From the NCBI GenBank assembly GCA_964552955.1, contig CAZKIU010000019.1, forward strand, positions 1 through 64,000: a DNA stretch of 64,000 bases, in the 5' to 3' direction. Position 1 is the stretch's first letter; every line of letters starts with the position of its first letter. Shown one piece after another: positions 1 through 8,894 of the stretch. A model generated the notes under the pieces. The model worked only from the letters and a program-made list of their open reading frames with translations, did not search any database and had not been told where the DNA came from. A program made the position numbers and the translations under genes. This DNA is from UBA1413 sp964552955. Its GTDB lineage: Bacteria; Bacteroidota; Bacteroidia; Bacteroidales; Prolixibacteraceae.

Positions 1-104
1 CCGAATTTCCCGGAATATTCATTTAGCCTGGCTATCATTTCAGAGGGCAGGGAAGTGGTAATGTTCATATTAATAAAATTCTATTATTTAAGCGATACCA
101 TACT

Positions 105-120
105 TTTTATACGTATAAAA
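105..120. repeat. Perfect 16-bp palindrome TTTTATACGTATAAAA
   Basis: The two 8-base halves are exact reverse complements with no spacer. It could be a protein binding site or a chance AT-rich palindrome. No gene in reach explains it. Confidence 0.4.
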
Positions 121-130
121 CATACATAAG

Positions 131-325
131 TTAGGGTAAACAGATGCTCCTGTCGGCCACGATGCGTGGGTTGACCAGTGAGGGCTGCTCCGAATTGTCG
201 ATTTCCGAATAAAAGGTGGCCAACTGAGGCCCCGGCCTGAAAACCTTCCTCGCTGAAAACCGTGGCGCTGCCAGGACACCCGTCATCATTAACAATCCGG
301 CAATAAATGAAATTCTGCTTTGCAT
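131..325 (-). CDS. Doubtful small secreted peptide (64 aa)
   Basis: A 64-residue minus-strand ORF that begins MQSRISFIAGLLMMTGVLAA, which resembles a signal peptide: a short basic start, a hydrophobic core and a small-residue cleavage region. The remaining 40 or so residues match nothing I recognise. It is far shorter than normal secreted Bacteroidota enzymes, so it may be the 5' remnant of a larger decayed gene or a chance ORF. It lies next to a mobile element, which fits a decayed region. A plus-strand ORF overlaps it and is no more convincing. Confidence 0.25.
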   Translation of the reverse strand: MQSRISFIAGLLMMTGVLAAPRFSARKVFRPGPQLATFYSEIDNSEQPSLVNPRIVADRSICLP

Positions 326-592
326 GATTTATGGTTAAAAGGTGATTTTTCTGATACCGGTTTTAAAGTAAGTTTCCCGCATAAAATTAAAACCTGCAGC
401 GACACGAAGGCTTAAACAGTCCATTTAATTTTTCCGGATGCCCACTTAAGGTATCTGCTTCCTGGTTGATCTGTTTTTATTATCAGATTCCGCTTATTTG
501 CTGAAGAGTTCAGGCAACCCTGAAAATCATCAAAAGATCCTATTAAGGGAGCCGTTTTTAAAAGTTTATGTTTTATAGCATGTGAAGTAACT

Positions 593-601
593 ATCGATCA
601 T
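593..601. repeat. Left target-site duplication of the IS (ATCGATCAT)
   Basis: The nine bases directly left of the left inverted repeat are identical to the nine bases right of the right inverted repeat (1908-1916). A 9-bp duplication is within the usual range for IS4-family elements. Confidence 0.85.
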
Positions 602-618
602 CACTAGTGTCCACTAAA
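602..618 (+). repeat. Left terminal inverted repeat of the IS
   Basis: CACTAGTGTCCACTAAA, exactly matched by the reverse complement at 1891-1907. The first eight bases are themselves a palindrome (CACTAGTG). Confidence 0.9.
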
Positions 619-725
619 CTTTAGTTTTTACTCTTATAATAACTTGATAATATGCATGATATATCGAAAATGTCATGTCCACGATTTGAATCCATACTTT
701 TGATCGCAAAAGTGGATAAAGGGAT

Positions 726-1895
726 ATGTACACTGGGAAATATGTTTTTGCACAACTCATCGAATTCCTCCCTCAAAAAACATTTCAACGAATTGTAATG
801 AAATATCAAGGGGACAAATACATTAAGTCGTTCAGTTGCTGGAATCAGCTTCTGATCATGATGTATGGTCAGTTGGCTGGTTGTGAGAGCCTTAGAGAGC
901 TCGTTTGTGTAATAACTGCACATACTCCGAAGTCTTATCATCTTGGATTTGGCAAATCGGTGATAACTCGCAGCAATCTTGCCAAGGCTAATGCCAACAG
1001 GGACTGCAAGATATTTGAGGAATTTGCCTATAAAATGATTTCTATCGCTCAAGGAAAGCGTATTACCAGGGAATTTGAACTTCCCGGTCGCTTTTATGCT
1101 TTTGATTCCACAACGATTGATCTGTGCCTGAGTCTTTTCTGGTGGGCAAGTTTTCGCAAGACGAAAGGTGGGATCAAAGTACACACCCTTTTTGATGTCG
1201 TTACCCAGATCCCGACTTTTCTCCACATCACTGCAGCTAAAGTTCATGATATGAACGCCATGGATGAGATTCCTTATGAACAAAATGCTTACTACATTTT
1301 TGACCGGGGATACTTTGACCTTGGGCGGCTTTTTACCATTGACAGTATCGGATCCAACTTTGTCATCAGGGAGAGAGGTACCCTTCAATATGAAATCATT
1401 GAGGGAGAAGACCTTCTTGAAAGCCCGGATAACATACTCTATGACCAGACGATAAGGCTCACCGGACAGCAAACTGGTAAAAAGTATCCTTGCCTTCTTC
1501 GTCGTGTTGGCTATTATTCTACTGAACACAAAAGAACATTCACCTATCTGACCAACAACTTCGGCATCAGTGCAAAACATGTTGCCTTGCTTTACAAGAA
1601 CAGATGGCAGGTGGAGTTGTTTTATAAGTGGATTAAGCAGCATCTTCACATTAAATCTTTCTGGGGAGTAACTGAGAATGCTGTCAGGATCCAGATATAT
1701 TCGGCGATCACGGCTTATTGCCTGGTCGCCATTGTTGAACATGACCTTCGACTTAATCGCAGCACTTTTGATGTTCTCCGGATCCTGAGCATGTCTCTTT
1801 TTGACAAAACTCCGATCAGAGAACTCTTTGAACGAGCGGAACCAATGGATGATATTGCAGAAAATGGAAACGTTCAATTGCGCTTTAATTTTTAG
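726..1895 (+). CDS. IS4-family DDE transposase
   Basis: Intact 389-residue transposase that would cut and join the ends of its own IS. The first catalytic Asp is in YAFDSTT (D127) and the second in YIFDRGYFD (D193). The third acidic residue lies in YKNRWQVELFYKWIK, which fits the IS4 family signature Y-(2)-R-(3)-E-(6)-K exactly (Y290, R293, E297, K304). The N-terminal 80 residues resemble the small DNA-binding domain of this family. There is no frameshift or internal stop, so the element is probably still mobile. The TAG stop at 1893-1895 is within the right inverted repeat. An in-frame ATG at 741 is an alternative start. Confidence 0.93.
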   Translation: MYTGKYVFAQLIEFLPQKTFQRIVMKYQGDKYIKSFSCWNQLLIMMYGQLAGCESLRELVCVITAHTPKSYHLGFGKSVITRSNLAKANANRDCKIFEEFAYKMISIAQGKRITREFELPGRFYAFDSTTIDLCLSLFWWASFRKTKGGIKVHTLFDVVTQIPTFLHITAAKVHDMNAMDEIPYEQNAYYIFDRGYFDLGRLFTIDSIGSNFVIRERGTLQYEIIEGEDLLESPDNILYDQTIRLTGQQTGKKYPCLLRRVGYYSTEHKRTFTYLTNNFGISAKHVALLYKNRWQVELFYKWIKQHLHIKSFWGVTENAVRIQIYSAITAYCLVAIVEHDLRLNRSTFDVLRILSMSLFDKTPIRELFERAEPMDDIAENGNVQLRFNF

Positions 1896-1907
1896 TGGAC
1901 ACTAGTG
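1891..1907 (-). repeat. Right terminal inverted repeat of the IS
   Basis: Reverse complement of 602-618, 17 of 17 bases matching. It contains the transposase stop codon. Confidence 0.9.
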
Positions 1908-1916
1908 ATCGATCAT
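1908..1916. repeat. Right target-site duplication of the IS (ATCGATCAT)
   Basis: Nine bases identical to 593-601, marking the insertion site. Confidence 0.85.
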
Positions 1917-2065
1917 ATAAATTTTTATTTTTGATAATATAAATGAACCAATATTAGCCTCGTTGATTTCCACCGAAGATTTTGCGATATTTCTAAAGCA
2001 TTGAAAATTAATAGGATGTTTTTACCCATTCTTCTTTTTAAATCATTAACGTAACTAAAAAATCT

Positions 2066-5000
2066 ATGAAAATGAAATCTTTGAAAAGCTTTCCGTTCAG
2101 GGGAGCAGGCAGGAGGGCAGGGCGTATTCTGGGCCTTGTCATTCTGAATTTTCTGGGATGGACGCTCCTGGTTTCCGCGGAGCTCCCGATGCCATCCGAT
2201 GCCGGCCGTCCGGCCGTGGTACAGCAGGTCAGGAAGGTTCTGACAGGGTTGGTCACCGACAGCAATGGAATGCCCATTCCCGGAGCTTCCGTGGTGGTCA
2301 AAGGCACGATGGTGGGGACCATCACCGGTGCCGACGGCCGGTTTACCCTGGAAGTGCCCCAGGATGCGGCAGTGGTAACCGTCTCTTTTGTGGGCATGAA
2401 GTCGCAGGACCTGGTGCTGGGTAACCAGACCGAACTGAAGGTGGTCATGGAAGATGAGACCATTGGTTTGCAGGAAATTGTGGCTGTGGGTTACGGTACG
2501 CAAACCCGGCGGGAGATCTCCGGATCGGTCACCAATGTTTCGGAGAAAAACTTCAACAGGGGGGTAACCCGCACGGGAGTGGACCTCCTGAAAGGGAAGG
2601 TGGCCGGATTGACCATCACCAACGGAAGTGGTGATGTCACCTCGGAACAGACCATCCGCTTGCGCGGAACCTCCTCCCTTAACGCCTCCAGCCAGCCGTT
2701 CATCGTGGTCGACGGTGTGCCGGGGATGAGCCTTAACTCTGTGGCTCCCCAGGACATTGAATCCATCAGCGTGCTGAAAGACGCCTCCGCGGCAGCCATC
2801 TACGGTTCCCGTTCAGCCAGCGGGGTGATCCTGATTACCACCAAAAAGGGGAAAAGGGATCAGACCTCCATCGAATATGAAGGGTATGTGGCTGTCGACA
2901 ATGTCACCAACAAGCCCGAATTGCTCAACGCGGCTGAATGGAGGGATTACGCCTCCAAAAACAACATCAGCACCACAGGCCTGGACCTGGGGGGTGACAC
3001 CGACTGGTTCGGGGAGATCATGCGTACGGGCCTGACCCACAACCACAGCCTCTCCATGACCGGAGGCTCCGGATCACACAACTACAGGGCTTCCATCTCC
3101 TATCTCGACCAGCAGGGGGTGGTCAACGACAACGTCCTGGAGCGGTACAACGCCCGGTTGAGCTTTAACCAGAAGGCTTTCGATGATAAACTGGACCTCA
3201 CCTTCACCGGCGTGATGACCCAGCGCAACTACTCTCCTTCCGATACCCGGAATTTCGTGCTGGCCTATAACATGATCCCCGTCTACCCTGTGAAACAGGC
3301 CGACGGCTCCTGGTATGACAACCAGGAATATGACCAGGGCAACCCGGTCAGGAACATTGAGTACAACTCGCGCGACAACAAGAGCAACCTCTATTTCGGG
3401 AACATCAAGGCCGACCTGGACCTTTTCGCCGGCATGAAGGCCAGCCTGAACGTCCTCAAACAGCGGGAAAGCAACGATTACGGCCAGTATTACGACTCGC
3501 AGACCGAACGGGGCCGCAACGACATCGGCTATGCGCAACGCAACTCCTGGATGGCCGACAAACAGCTGCTGGAAACCACCCTCAACTACAAGAAAGTGCT
3601 GGAAAACCATAACATGAACTTCCTGGTGGGCTATTCCTATGAGGATACCTACTACCAAAGCATGGGGGCCCAGAACCGGCAGTTCGTGACCGACCTGTTT
3701 GCCTACAATAACCTGGGTGCCGGCGAAAACCTCCGTTCGGGCGATGTATGGTCCTCCAAGAATATGAGCAAGCTGATCTCCTTCTTCGGAAGGGTCAATT
3801 ACACGCTGATGGGTAAATACGTGATTGCGGCTTCCGTGAGGCGTGACGGTTCCTCCAAATTCGGGAAGAACCACCGCTGGGGGACTTTCCCCTCTGTCTC
3901 CGCTGCCTGGCATATGAAGGAGGAATCCTTTCTGCGTGGAGTCAATGCCCTCGATGACCTGAAATTCAGGATCGGTTACGGCGTCTCGGGGAACCAGGAC
4001 GGCCTTAGCCCTTACCTCTCGCTTCCCCTCTATGGCAGGGCCGGTCAGTATTACGATAACGGCAAATGGTACACCGCCTACCAGTTTGACCAGAATGAGA
4101 ATCCCGACCTGCGGTGGGAACAGACTTCCATGTTCAACATCGGTCTGGATTACAGCCTCTTTAAGGGAAGGATCAACGGTAGCATCGATTATTACGATAA
4201 GAACACGAAAGACCTCCTCTATACCTATTCGGTGCCTCAGCCCCCTTACCTGAAAGGGACGATGATGGCCAATGTGGGCTCCATGAATAATAAGGGGATT
4301 GAATTCCTGATCAACGGCGACGTGGTGCGCAACGGCGATTTCCGCTGGAATGCCTCCTTCAATATCGCCCATAACAGGAACGAAATCACCAGTCTCTCCA
4401 ATGACCAGTTCACCACCAGCGCCATCAAGACCGGGGATGCCTGGATCCGCGGAGGTTCCAACAACACCACCCATATTGTCGAAGAGGGTAAGGAAGTGGG
4501 TACTTTCTATGGCTGGCTTTGCAAGGGCATCGACGAAAACGGCAAATATATCATGGATGACATGATCGACGGCAAGGCCGGGCTGACCGACGAGGACCGC
4601 ACCTACATCGGCTCGGCACAGCCTGACTTCACCTATGGCCTGGCCAATATCATCAACTACAAAAACTGGGAACTCAACTTCTTCTTCCGCGGCGTTTACG
4701 GCAATGACATCCTGAACTTCTCGAAGATGTCCTATGCCACCACCCAGTGGCTCCCGGGCGCCAACGTGCTGAAGGAAGCCCTGACCATCGGCCTGAAAGA
4801 GAGCCCCAGGTATTGCAGCTACTACATCGAGGACGGCTCCTTCCTGCGCCTTGACAATGCCAGCCTCGCCTATAACTTCGACACGGGCGGGAAATACGGC
4901 ATCAACCGTCTCAGGGTTTATCTTACCGGTCAGAACCTCTTCGTGATCACCAAGTACACCGGCCTCGACCCGGAGGTGAACATGTCGGGCCTCGACCCGG

Positions 5001-5068
5001 GCGTCGAAGGCCGGGAATTCTACCCGAAATCACGTACCATTTCCGTTGGTGTTAACCTGAGTTTCTAA
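2066..5068 (+). CDS. SusC/RagA-type TonB-dependent outer membrane receptor (first pair)
   Basis: A 1000-residue outer membrane importer that would take up glycan or other oligomers, using energy from TonB. In order: an N-terminal export signal ending near residue 38; a carboxypeptidase-D-like beta-sandwich at about 57-130 (VLTGLVTDSNGMPIPGASVV); the SusC-type TonB box region LQEIVAVGYGTQ at 135-146; the plug (LLKGKVAGLTI, then IESISVLKDASAAAIYGSRSASGV); and a long beta-barrel ending in an aromatic residue. There is no anti-sigma-binding (STN) domain. The SusD partner starts 19 bp downstream. No clear TAnnTTTG promoter is visible between the IS and the start codon. The substrate cannot be told from sequence; the deacetylase fusion downstream hints at acetylated sugars. 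Confidence 0.92.
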   Translation: MKMKSLKSFPFRGAGRRAGRILGLVILNFLGWTLLVSAELPMPSDAGRPAVVQQVRKVLTGLVTDSNGMPIPGASVVVKGTMVGTITGADGRFTLEVPQDAAVVTVSFVGMKSQDLVLGNQTELKVVMEDETIGLQEIVAVGYGTQTRREISGSVTNVSEKNFNRGVTRTGVDLLKGKVAGLTITNGSGDVTSEQTIRLRGTSSLNASSQPFIVVDGVPGMSLNSVAPQDIESISVLKDASAAAIYGSRSASGVILITTKKGKRDQTSIEYEGYVAVDNVTNKPELLNAAEWRDYASKNNISTTGLDLGGDTDWFGEIMRTGLTHNHSLSMTGGSGSHNYRASISYLDQQGVVNDNVLERYNARLSFNQKAFDDKLDLTFTGVMTQRNYSPSDTRNFVLAYNMIPVYPVKQADGSWYDNQEYDQGNPVRNIEYNSRDNKSNLYFGNIKADLDLFAGMKASLNVLKQRESNDYGQYYDSQTERGRNDIGYAQRNSWMADKQLLETTLNYKKVLENHNMNFLVGYSYEDTYYQSMGAQNRQFVTDLFAYNNLGAGENLRSGDVWSSKNMSKLISFFGRVNYTLMGKYVIAASVRRDGSSKFGKNHRWGTFPSVSAAWHMKEESFLRGVNALDDLKFRIGYGVSGNQDGLSPYLSLPLYGRAGQYYDNGKWYTAYQFDQNENPDLRWEQTSMFNIGLDYSLFKGRINGSIDYYDKNTKDLLYTYSVPQPPYLKGTMMANVGSMNNKGIEFLINGDVVRNGDFRWNASFNIAHNRNEITSLSNDQFTTSAIKTGDAWIRGGSNNTTHIVEEGKEVGTFYGWLCKGIDENGKYIMDDMIDGKAGLTDEDRTYIGSAQPDFTYGLANIINYKNWELNFFFRGVYGNDILNFSKMSYATTQWLPGANVLKEALTIGLKESPRYCSYYIEDGSFLRLDNASLAYNFDTGGKYGINRLRVYLTGQNLFVITKYTGLDPEVNMSGLDPGVEGREFYPKSRTISVGVNLSF

Positions 5069-5087
5069 ATCAAAACTTTTATTGGAT

Positions 5088-6620
5088 ATGAAAAAGAGTA
5101 AAATATTCATCTTCATAGCTGTCGTACTGACTTCTTTAGGATATTCGGGTTGCACCAACCTTGATGAGGAGGTTTACGACAAGCTCCCGGTTGACCAGTT
5201 CGGCAAGAACACCAAGGAGGTCAACTCCCTGATCGCACCTATTTACCGTACCCTTAAAGGAGTTTATCCCGCCAACTTCTTCTACCTGAGCGAATGTTCG
5301 GGTGACATGGCCATCACGCCAACCCGCAAGGGGGGTGACTGGTGGGATGGTGGCCAGTTTAAGGAGCTGCGCCTGCATAAATGGTCGCCCGGGAACAACT
5401 CGGTGACCAGTGCCTACAATTCCGCCACCTCGGGGATTACCCTGTGCAACAAGATATTCGTGATGATCAACGAGAATCCCTCCATTGAGAACAAGGAGAT
5501 GATTCTGGCGGAAATCAGGGGAGTAAGGGCTTTCTGGTATCTGATGCTGCTCGACTATTACGGAAATGTGCCCATTGTCACCGACTTCAACGACAAGGAG
5601 CTCCCTTCCACCAAGAGCCGGGCCGACGTGTACAAGTTTGTCATGGACGAACTCAACGCCATCAAGGACAAGGTGCGGGCCGACGTCTCCTCCGCCTCTT
5701 ACGGAAAGATCACCAAGGGGGTGGTGTACACCATGCTGGCCAAGCTATACCTCAATGCCCAGGTATGGAATCCCGCCGGTGGCGCTAAATGGCAGGAGTG
5801 CATCGCGGCCTGTAACGAGGTCATGAAGCTTCCCTACCTGATCGAGCCTACCTGGAAAAACAGTTTCATCGTAAAGAACCAGAATTCACAGGAGATCATA
5901 TTCCCGGTGGTTTTCAGCACCAGCGACGGCGGCAATACGATTGCCCAGCGCACTCTTCACTATCTGGCGGCTCCCTCCCTGGGCTTAAAAATCGGCACCT
6001 GGAACGGGGTTTGCGCCATGCCTGACTATGTGAAGGCTTATGATCCTGCCGACAAGCGGCTGGCCTGGTCTTTCCTGACCGGCCCGATGAAAAACCCGGC
6101 CACCGGGGAGACCTATATCACCGCCCATGGCCGGCCGCTGATCCATACCGTGGATGTCACTATGAAATATGGTTTCGACAGTGACGGCTGGGGCCAGGTG
6201 GAACAGGAAGACGGTGCCCGCTGCTGGAAATGGGAATTCGAAAGCGGACAGAACGGCGATGCCGAAAATGACTTCGCCATATACCGGCTGGCCGATGTCT
6301 ACCTCATGAAAGCCGAGGCGCTGATCCGCGCCAATGGAGATATCGCCGAGGCCACACGGCTGGTTAACGTCATCCGCAGCAGAGCTTTCGATTCCCCCTC
6401 CAAGCTGAAAACCTCCGTGACCCTCGACGATGTATACAAGGAGAGAAGGTTTGAACTGGCATGGGAAATCTCCAACCGGCAGGATATGATCCGCTTCGGT
6501 ACCTTCCTGAATGCCATTCCCGGATGGAAAGGGGTGACCGATGCCAAATACCTCCTTTTCCCCATCCCGCGAACGGCCAGGGATGCCAACCCCAACCTGA
6601 CCCAGAACCCGGGCTATTGA
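5088..6620 (+). CDS. SusD/RagB-family surface lipoprotein (first pair)
   Basis: A 510-residue glycan-binding lipoprotein that would cap the SusC channel on the cell surface. The ATG at 5088 was chosen over an in-frame TTG at 5082 because it gives a clean lipoprotein signal, MKKSKIFIFIAVVLTSLGYS followed by the lipidated Cys of GCTNLDEE. The body shows SusD features: helical TPR-like segments (EIRGVRAFWYLMLLDYYGNVPIV; AIYRLADVYLMKAEALIRANG) and a C-terminal motif FELAWEISNRQDMIRFGTF. It lies 19 bp behind SusC, so the two are surely co-transcribed. A strong terminator-like structure follows at 6653-6790. Confidence 0.92.
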   Translation: MKKSKIFIFIAVVLTSLGYSGCTNLDEEVYDKLPVDQFGKNTKEVNSLIAPIYRTLKGVYPANFFYLSECSGDMAITPTRKGGDWWDGGQFKELRLHKWSPGNNSVTSAYNSATSGITLCNKIFVMINENPSIENKEMILAEIRGVRAFWYLMLLDYYGNVPIVTDFNDKELPSTKSRADVYKFVMDELNAIKDKVRADVSSASYGKITKGVVYTMLAKLYLNAQVWNPAGGAKWQECIAACNEVMKLPYLIEPTWKNSFIVKNQNSQEIIFPVVFSTSDGGNTIAQRTLHYLAAPSLGLKIGTWNGVCAMPDYVKAYDPADKRLAWSFLTGPMKNPATGETYITAHGRPLIHTVDVTMKYGFDSDGWGQVEQEDGARCWKWEFESGQNGDAENDFAIYRLADVYLMKAEALIRANGDIAEATRLVNVIRSRAFDSPSKLKTSVTLDDVYKERRFELAWEISNRQDMIRFGTFLNAIPGWKGVTDAKYLLFPIPRTARDANPNLTQNPGY

Positions 6621-6969
6621 TAGTTAATAGTTTAACGTTCTGATTTATACCCGAGACTGCACCAGTGATGCCGTCCACTTTGCCGGATGGTCTCCCTCCC
6701 CTTCTTTACGGGACCCTTCTCCCTTTCTGCGGAACTTTCGCGGAAAACGGAAGGTCTGCAGAAAGGGAGATCCTGGTGCAGTCTCTTTTTTATAGACCCT
6801 GATTTATGGGAATCTTACCTTTTTGATAGTTTTACAATCTGTATCCGGGTCCTTTGGAAAAGCATGGCCCGGAAAAAGCCTTTCGACCGATGCGGTTGCC
6901 GGTTAATGGCATCAGTGCTGACCGGCCGTTGTATAAAAAAACAGAACCTTAATTAATAGGAACAAGCAT
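6621..6969 (+). other. Non-coding interval after the first SusCD pair
   Basis: Holds the nested inverted repeats described at 6653-6790. The remainder (6791-6969) shows nothing clear beyond the leader of the next gene. An 89-codon ORF overlaps the inverted repeats, but its composition does not look like protein and I do not call it. Confidence 0.5.
6653..6790 (+). terminator. Large branched terminator-like structure
   Basis: The outer stem is a perfect 13-bp inverted repeat: GAGACTGCACCAG at 6653-6665 against CTGGTGCAGTCTC at 6773-6785, followed at once by a run of T. Inside it is a second perfect 13-bp inverted repeat, TCTCCCTTTCTGC at 6718-6730 against GCAGAAAGGGAGA at 6758-6770. A small 6-bp hairpin (CCGTCC/GGATGG, one G-U pair) lies between them at about 6671-6690. 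The RNA would fold as a multi-branched structure closed by a stem next to a U tract. It could end SusCD transcription or stabilise the 3' end of the message. It is much larger than a usual intrinsic terminator. Confidence 0.65.
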
Positions 6970-8889
6970 ATGAAGAAACTGATTCTCCTTTCAGGGCTGG
7001 TATGGCTTTCGGTGCTGGCAATGGCCCAGCAGGCACTTCCGCCCCGGCTGATCGTCCGTGCCGATGACATGGGTTCTTTTCAGGCTGCCAACGATGCTAC
7101 CCTGCGGAGTTACACCAACGGCATTGTCACTTCCATAGAGGTGATGGCCGTGACCCCCTGGTTTCCCGAAGCCGTACGTATGCTCAACGAAAATCCCGGT
7201 ATCGACGTCGGTCTGCACCTGGTGCTCACCAGCGAATGGGATAACATCAAATGGCGGCCCCTGACCCAGGCGCCCGGGCTCACCGATCACAACGGTTCTT
7301 TCTTTCCGAAGATCTTCCCCGATAAAAATTACCCGGGGCAGTCGGTCATGGAGAGCCGGTGGACTCCGGAGGAGGTGGAACGGGAATTCAGGGCACAGAT
7401 TGAGCTGGCCCTGCGCAACATCCCCCGGATTAGCCACCTCTCGGGGCATATGGGCTCCACGGCGTTTGACCCCAGGGTGGCAGAAATAACGGCCCGGCTG
7501 GCCGAAGAGTATCATCTGCCTTGTGTCGACCGGAATGGGATGGCTTATTTCTACCAGACGGGCGGCAACAAGGGGAAAACTCCGGAAAAGGGAGATTCCG
7601 GAGAAAAGGGAAAATCAGTGGTCCCTGGCCTTGAAGTTTCTGAAGTAAAATCTACCGGGTTCTCTGGGCCCCACGCCACCCAGAAGGAGAAGATTGAAAG
7701 TTTCACCGCCATGCTCAACACCCTGGAAAAGGGTAAAACCTACGTCTTCGTGGAGCACCCGGCTTACAATACTCCCGAGATGCAGGCGGTCCACCATATC
7801 GGCTATGAGGATGTGGCCGTCGACCGGCAGGGGGTTGCAGATCTTTTCACGAGTGACCGGGTCAGGCAGGTCATTGCTGAAAGGGGAATTGAACTGGTCA
7901 ATTACAACGCGGTTTTCAAGGCGCTGCCCCGGAGCACGCCTGAAGCCGAAAAGGTAGATATACAGGGCATCGGTAACTATTTCGAGGCGGTGAAGCAAAG
8001 CGGCCAGGAGTTGCACAGTGTGATGGTGCTACGTCATGGGAAGGTGGTGGCCGAAAAGTGGTTCCATGGGCATGGCCCGGCCATCCCCCATGTGATGCAT
8101 TCGGTGAGCAAAACATGGACGTCTACGGCGGTGGGCTTTGCCGTCCAGGAAGGCCTCCTGAAGGTTACAGACAAAGTGATCCGCTATTTCCCCGATGATT
8201 TACCCAAGGAGGTCACCCCCTGGCTGGCCGACCTGGAAATCCGCGACCTGCTGACCATGTCGGTGGGGCATGCCACGGAGCCATCGCTCGACAGAACGCG
8301 GCCTGACCTGAGCTGGGAGAAGACTTTTCTGGCCCATCCCATCAAATATGAGCCGGGAACGAAATACCTCTACAATAGCATGGCCACCTATATGGTAGCG
8401 GCGATCCTGCAGAAGGTGACCGGCGAGAGGGTGCTCGACTACCTCTACCCGCGGTTGCTGCGTCCCCTGGGGGTCACCGGTGCCGTATGGGAAACCAGTC
8501 CCTCGGGCGTCAATTGCGGCGGCTGGGGCCTCCACATCAAGACCGAGGATATGGCCAAACTGGGGCAGTTCTATCTGCAAAAGGGCAAATGGAACGGGAA
8601 ACAACTGCTGAACGAAGCCTGGTTTGAGGAAGCGACCAAAGCACATATCACCCAACCTCCGCAGTGGTTCCCTGAAGACGGCAACCCCCTGGAAAGTGAC
8701 TGGGTCCAGGGTTACGGTTACCAGGTCTGGCGCTGCCGCCACAATGCCTTCCGGGCCGATGGCGCCGTGGGCCAGTTTATCATCGTCATCCCCGACAAGG
8801 ATGCCGTAGTGGTCACCACCGCCAACATCAATGATATGCAGGGGGAGATCAACCTGATCTGGGAACACCTCCTCCCCGCCATGAAATAG
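6970..8889 (+). CDS. Secreted ChbG/YdjC-type deacetylase fused to a serine beta-lactamase-like domain
   Basis: A 639-residue two-domain protein with a signal peptide (MKKLILLSGLVWLSVLAMAQ). Residues 25-315 resemble the YdjC/ChbG carbohydrate deacetylase family: LIVRADDMG (D32, D33), VGLHL (H83) and LSGHMG (H160) are the likely metal ligands. Residues 330-639 resemble class C beta-lactamase/esterase-like serine hydrolases: HSVSK gives the SxxK nucleophile pair S378/K381 and YNS (Y468) the YxN-type motif. YdjC enzymes remove acetyl groups from chito-oligosaccharides; the second domain in this context is more likely an esterase or amidase than an antibiotic-resistance enzyme, but this is inference. 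A charged linker at about 200-240 sits inside the first domain. The gene follows the SusCD pair but is separated from it by a terminator-like structure. Confidence 0.85.
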   Translation: MKKLILLSGLVWLSVLAMAQQALPPRLIVRADDMGSFQAANDATLRSYTNGIVTSIEVMAVTPWFPEAVRMLNENPGIDVGLHLVLTSEWDNIKWRPLTQAPGLTDHNGSFFPKIFPDKNYPGQSVMESRWTPEEVEREFRAQIELALRNIPRISHLSGHMGSTAFDPRVAEITARLAEEYHLPCVDRNGMAYFYQTGGNKGKTPEKGDSGEKGKSVVPGLEVSEVKSTGFSGPHATQKEKIESFTAMLNTLEKGKTYVFVEHPAYNTPEMQAVHHIGYEDVAVDRQGVADLFTSDRVRQVIAERGIELVNYNAVFKALPRSTPEAEKVDIQGIGNYFEAVKQSGQELHSVMVLRHGKVVAEKWFHGHGPAIPHVMHSVSKTWTSTAVGFAVQEGLLKVTDKVIRYFPDDLPKEVTPWLADLEIRDLLTMSVGHATEPSLDRTRPDLSWEKTFLAHPIKYEPGTKYLYNSMATYMVAAILQKVTGERVLDYLYPRLLRPLGVTGAVWETSPSGVNCGGWGLHIKTEDMAKLGQFYLQKGKWNGKQLLNEAWFEEATKAHITQPPQWFPEDGNPLESDWVQGYGYQVWRCRHNAFRADGAVGQFIIVIPDKDAVVVTTANINDMQGEINLIWEHLLPAMK

Positions 8890-8894
8890 GAGTT

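Larger units (their letters stand above)
1..592. other. Region upstream of the insertion sequence, mostly without a clear gene
   Basis: AT-rich stretch at the window edge. It contains a perfect 16-bp palindrome at 105-120 and one short minus-strand ORF (131-325) that may be real. I see no other convincing gene. The insertion sequence at 602-1907 now separates this stretch from the SusC/SusD operon. Confidence 0.4.
602..1907 (+). mobile_element. Complete IS4-family insertion sequence (1306 bp)
   Basis: The element has perfect 17-bp terminal inverted repeats, CACTAGTGTCCACTAAA at 602-618 and its reverse complement at 1891-1907. It carries one full-length transposase gene and is flanked by a perfect 9-bp direct repeat, ATCGATCAT. 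Its base composition is visibly more AT-rich than the SusC gene beside it, which fits recent acquisition. The transposase stop codon lies inside the right inverted repeat, a compact layout common in small IS elements. It sits 150 bp upstream of a SusC start codon, so it could have separated that operon from its original promoter. Confidence 0.93.

Noticed and set aside
621..1877. 418-codon minus-strand ORF opposite the transposase
   Set aside because: It lies wholly inside the IS, opposite a gene with clear DDE motifs, and matches no protein pattern; an antisense shadow.
3074..4474. Long minus-strand ORF inside the first SusC gene
   Set aside because: Antisense of a well-supported SusC; its low-complexity Val/Gly/His/Ile composition is that of a reversed GC-rich gene.
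6687..6956. 89-codon ORF after the first SusD gene
   Set aside because: It overlaps the nested inverted repeats and has no protein-like features.
6970..8889. Antibiotic-resistance beta-lactamase
   Set aside because: The serine hydrolase domain is attached to a carbohydrate deacetylase and lacks the close motif set of true class C enzymes, so a resistance role is not supported.
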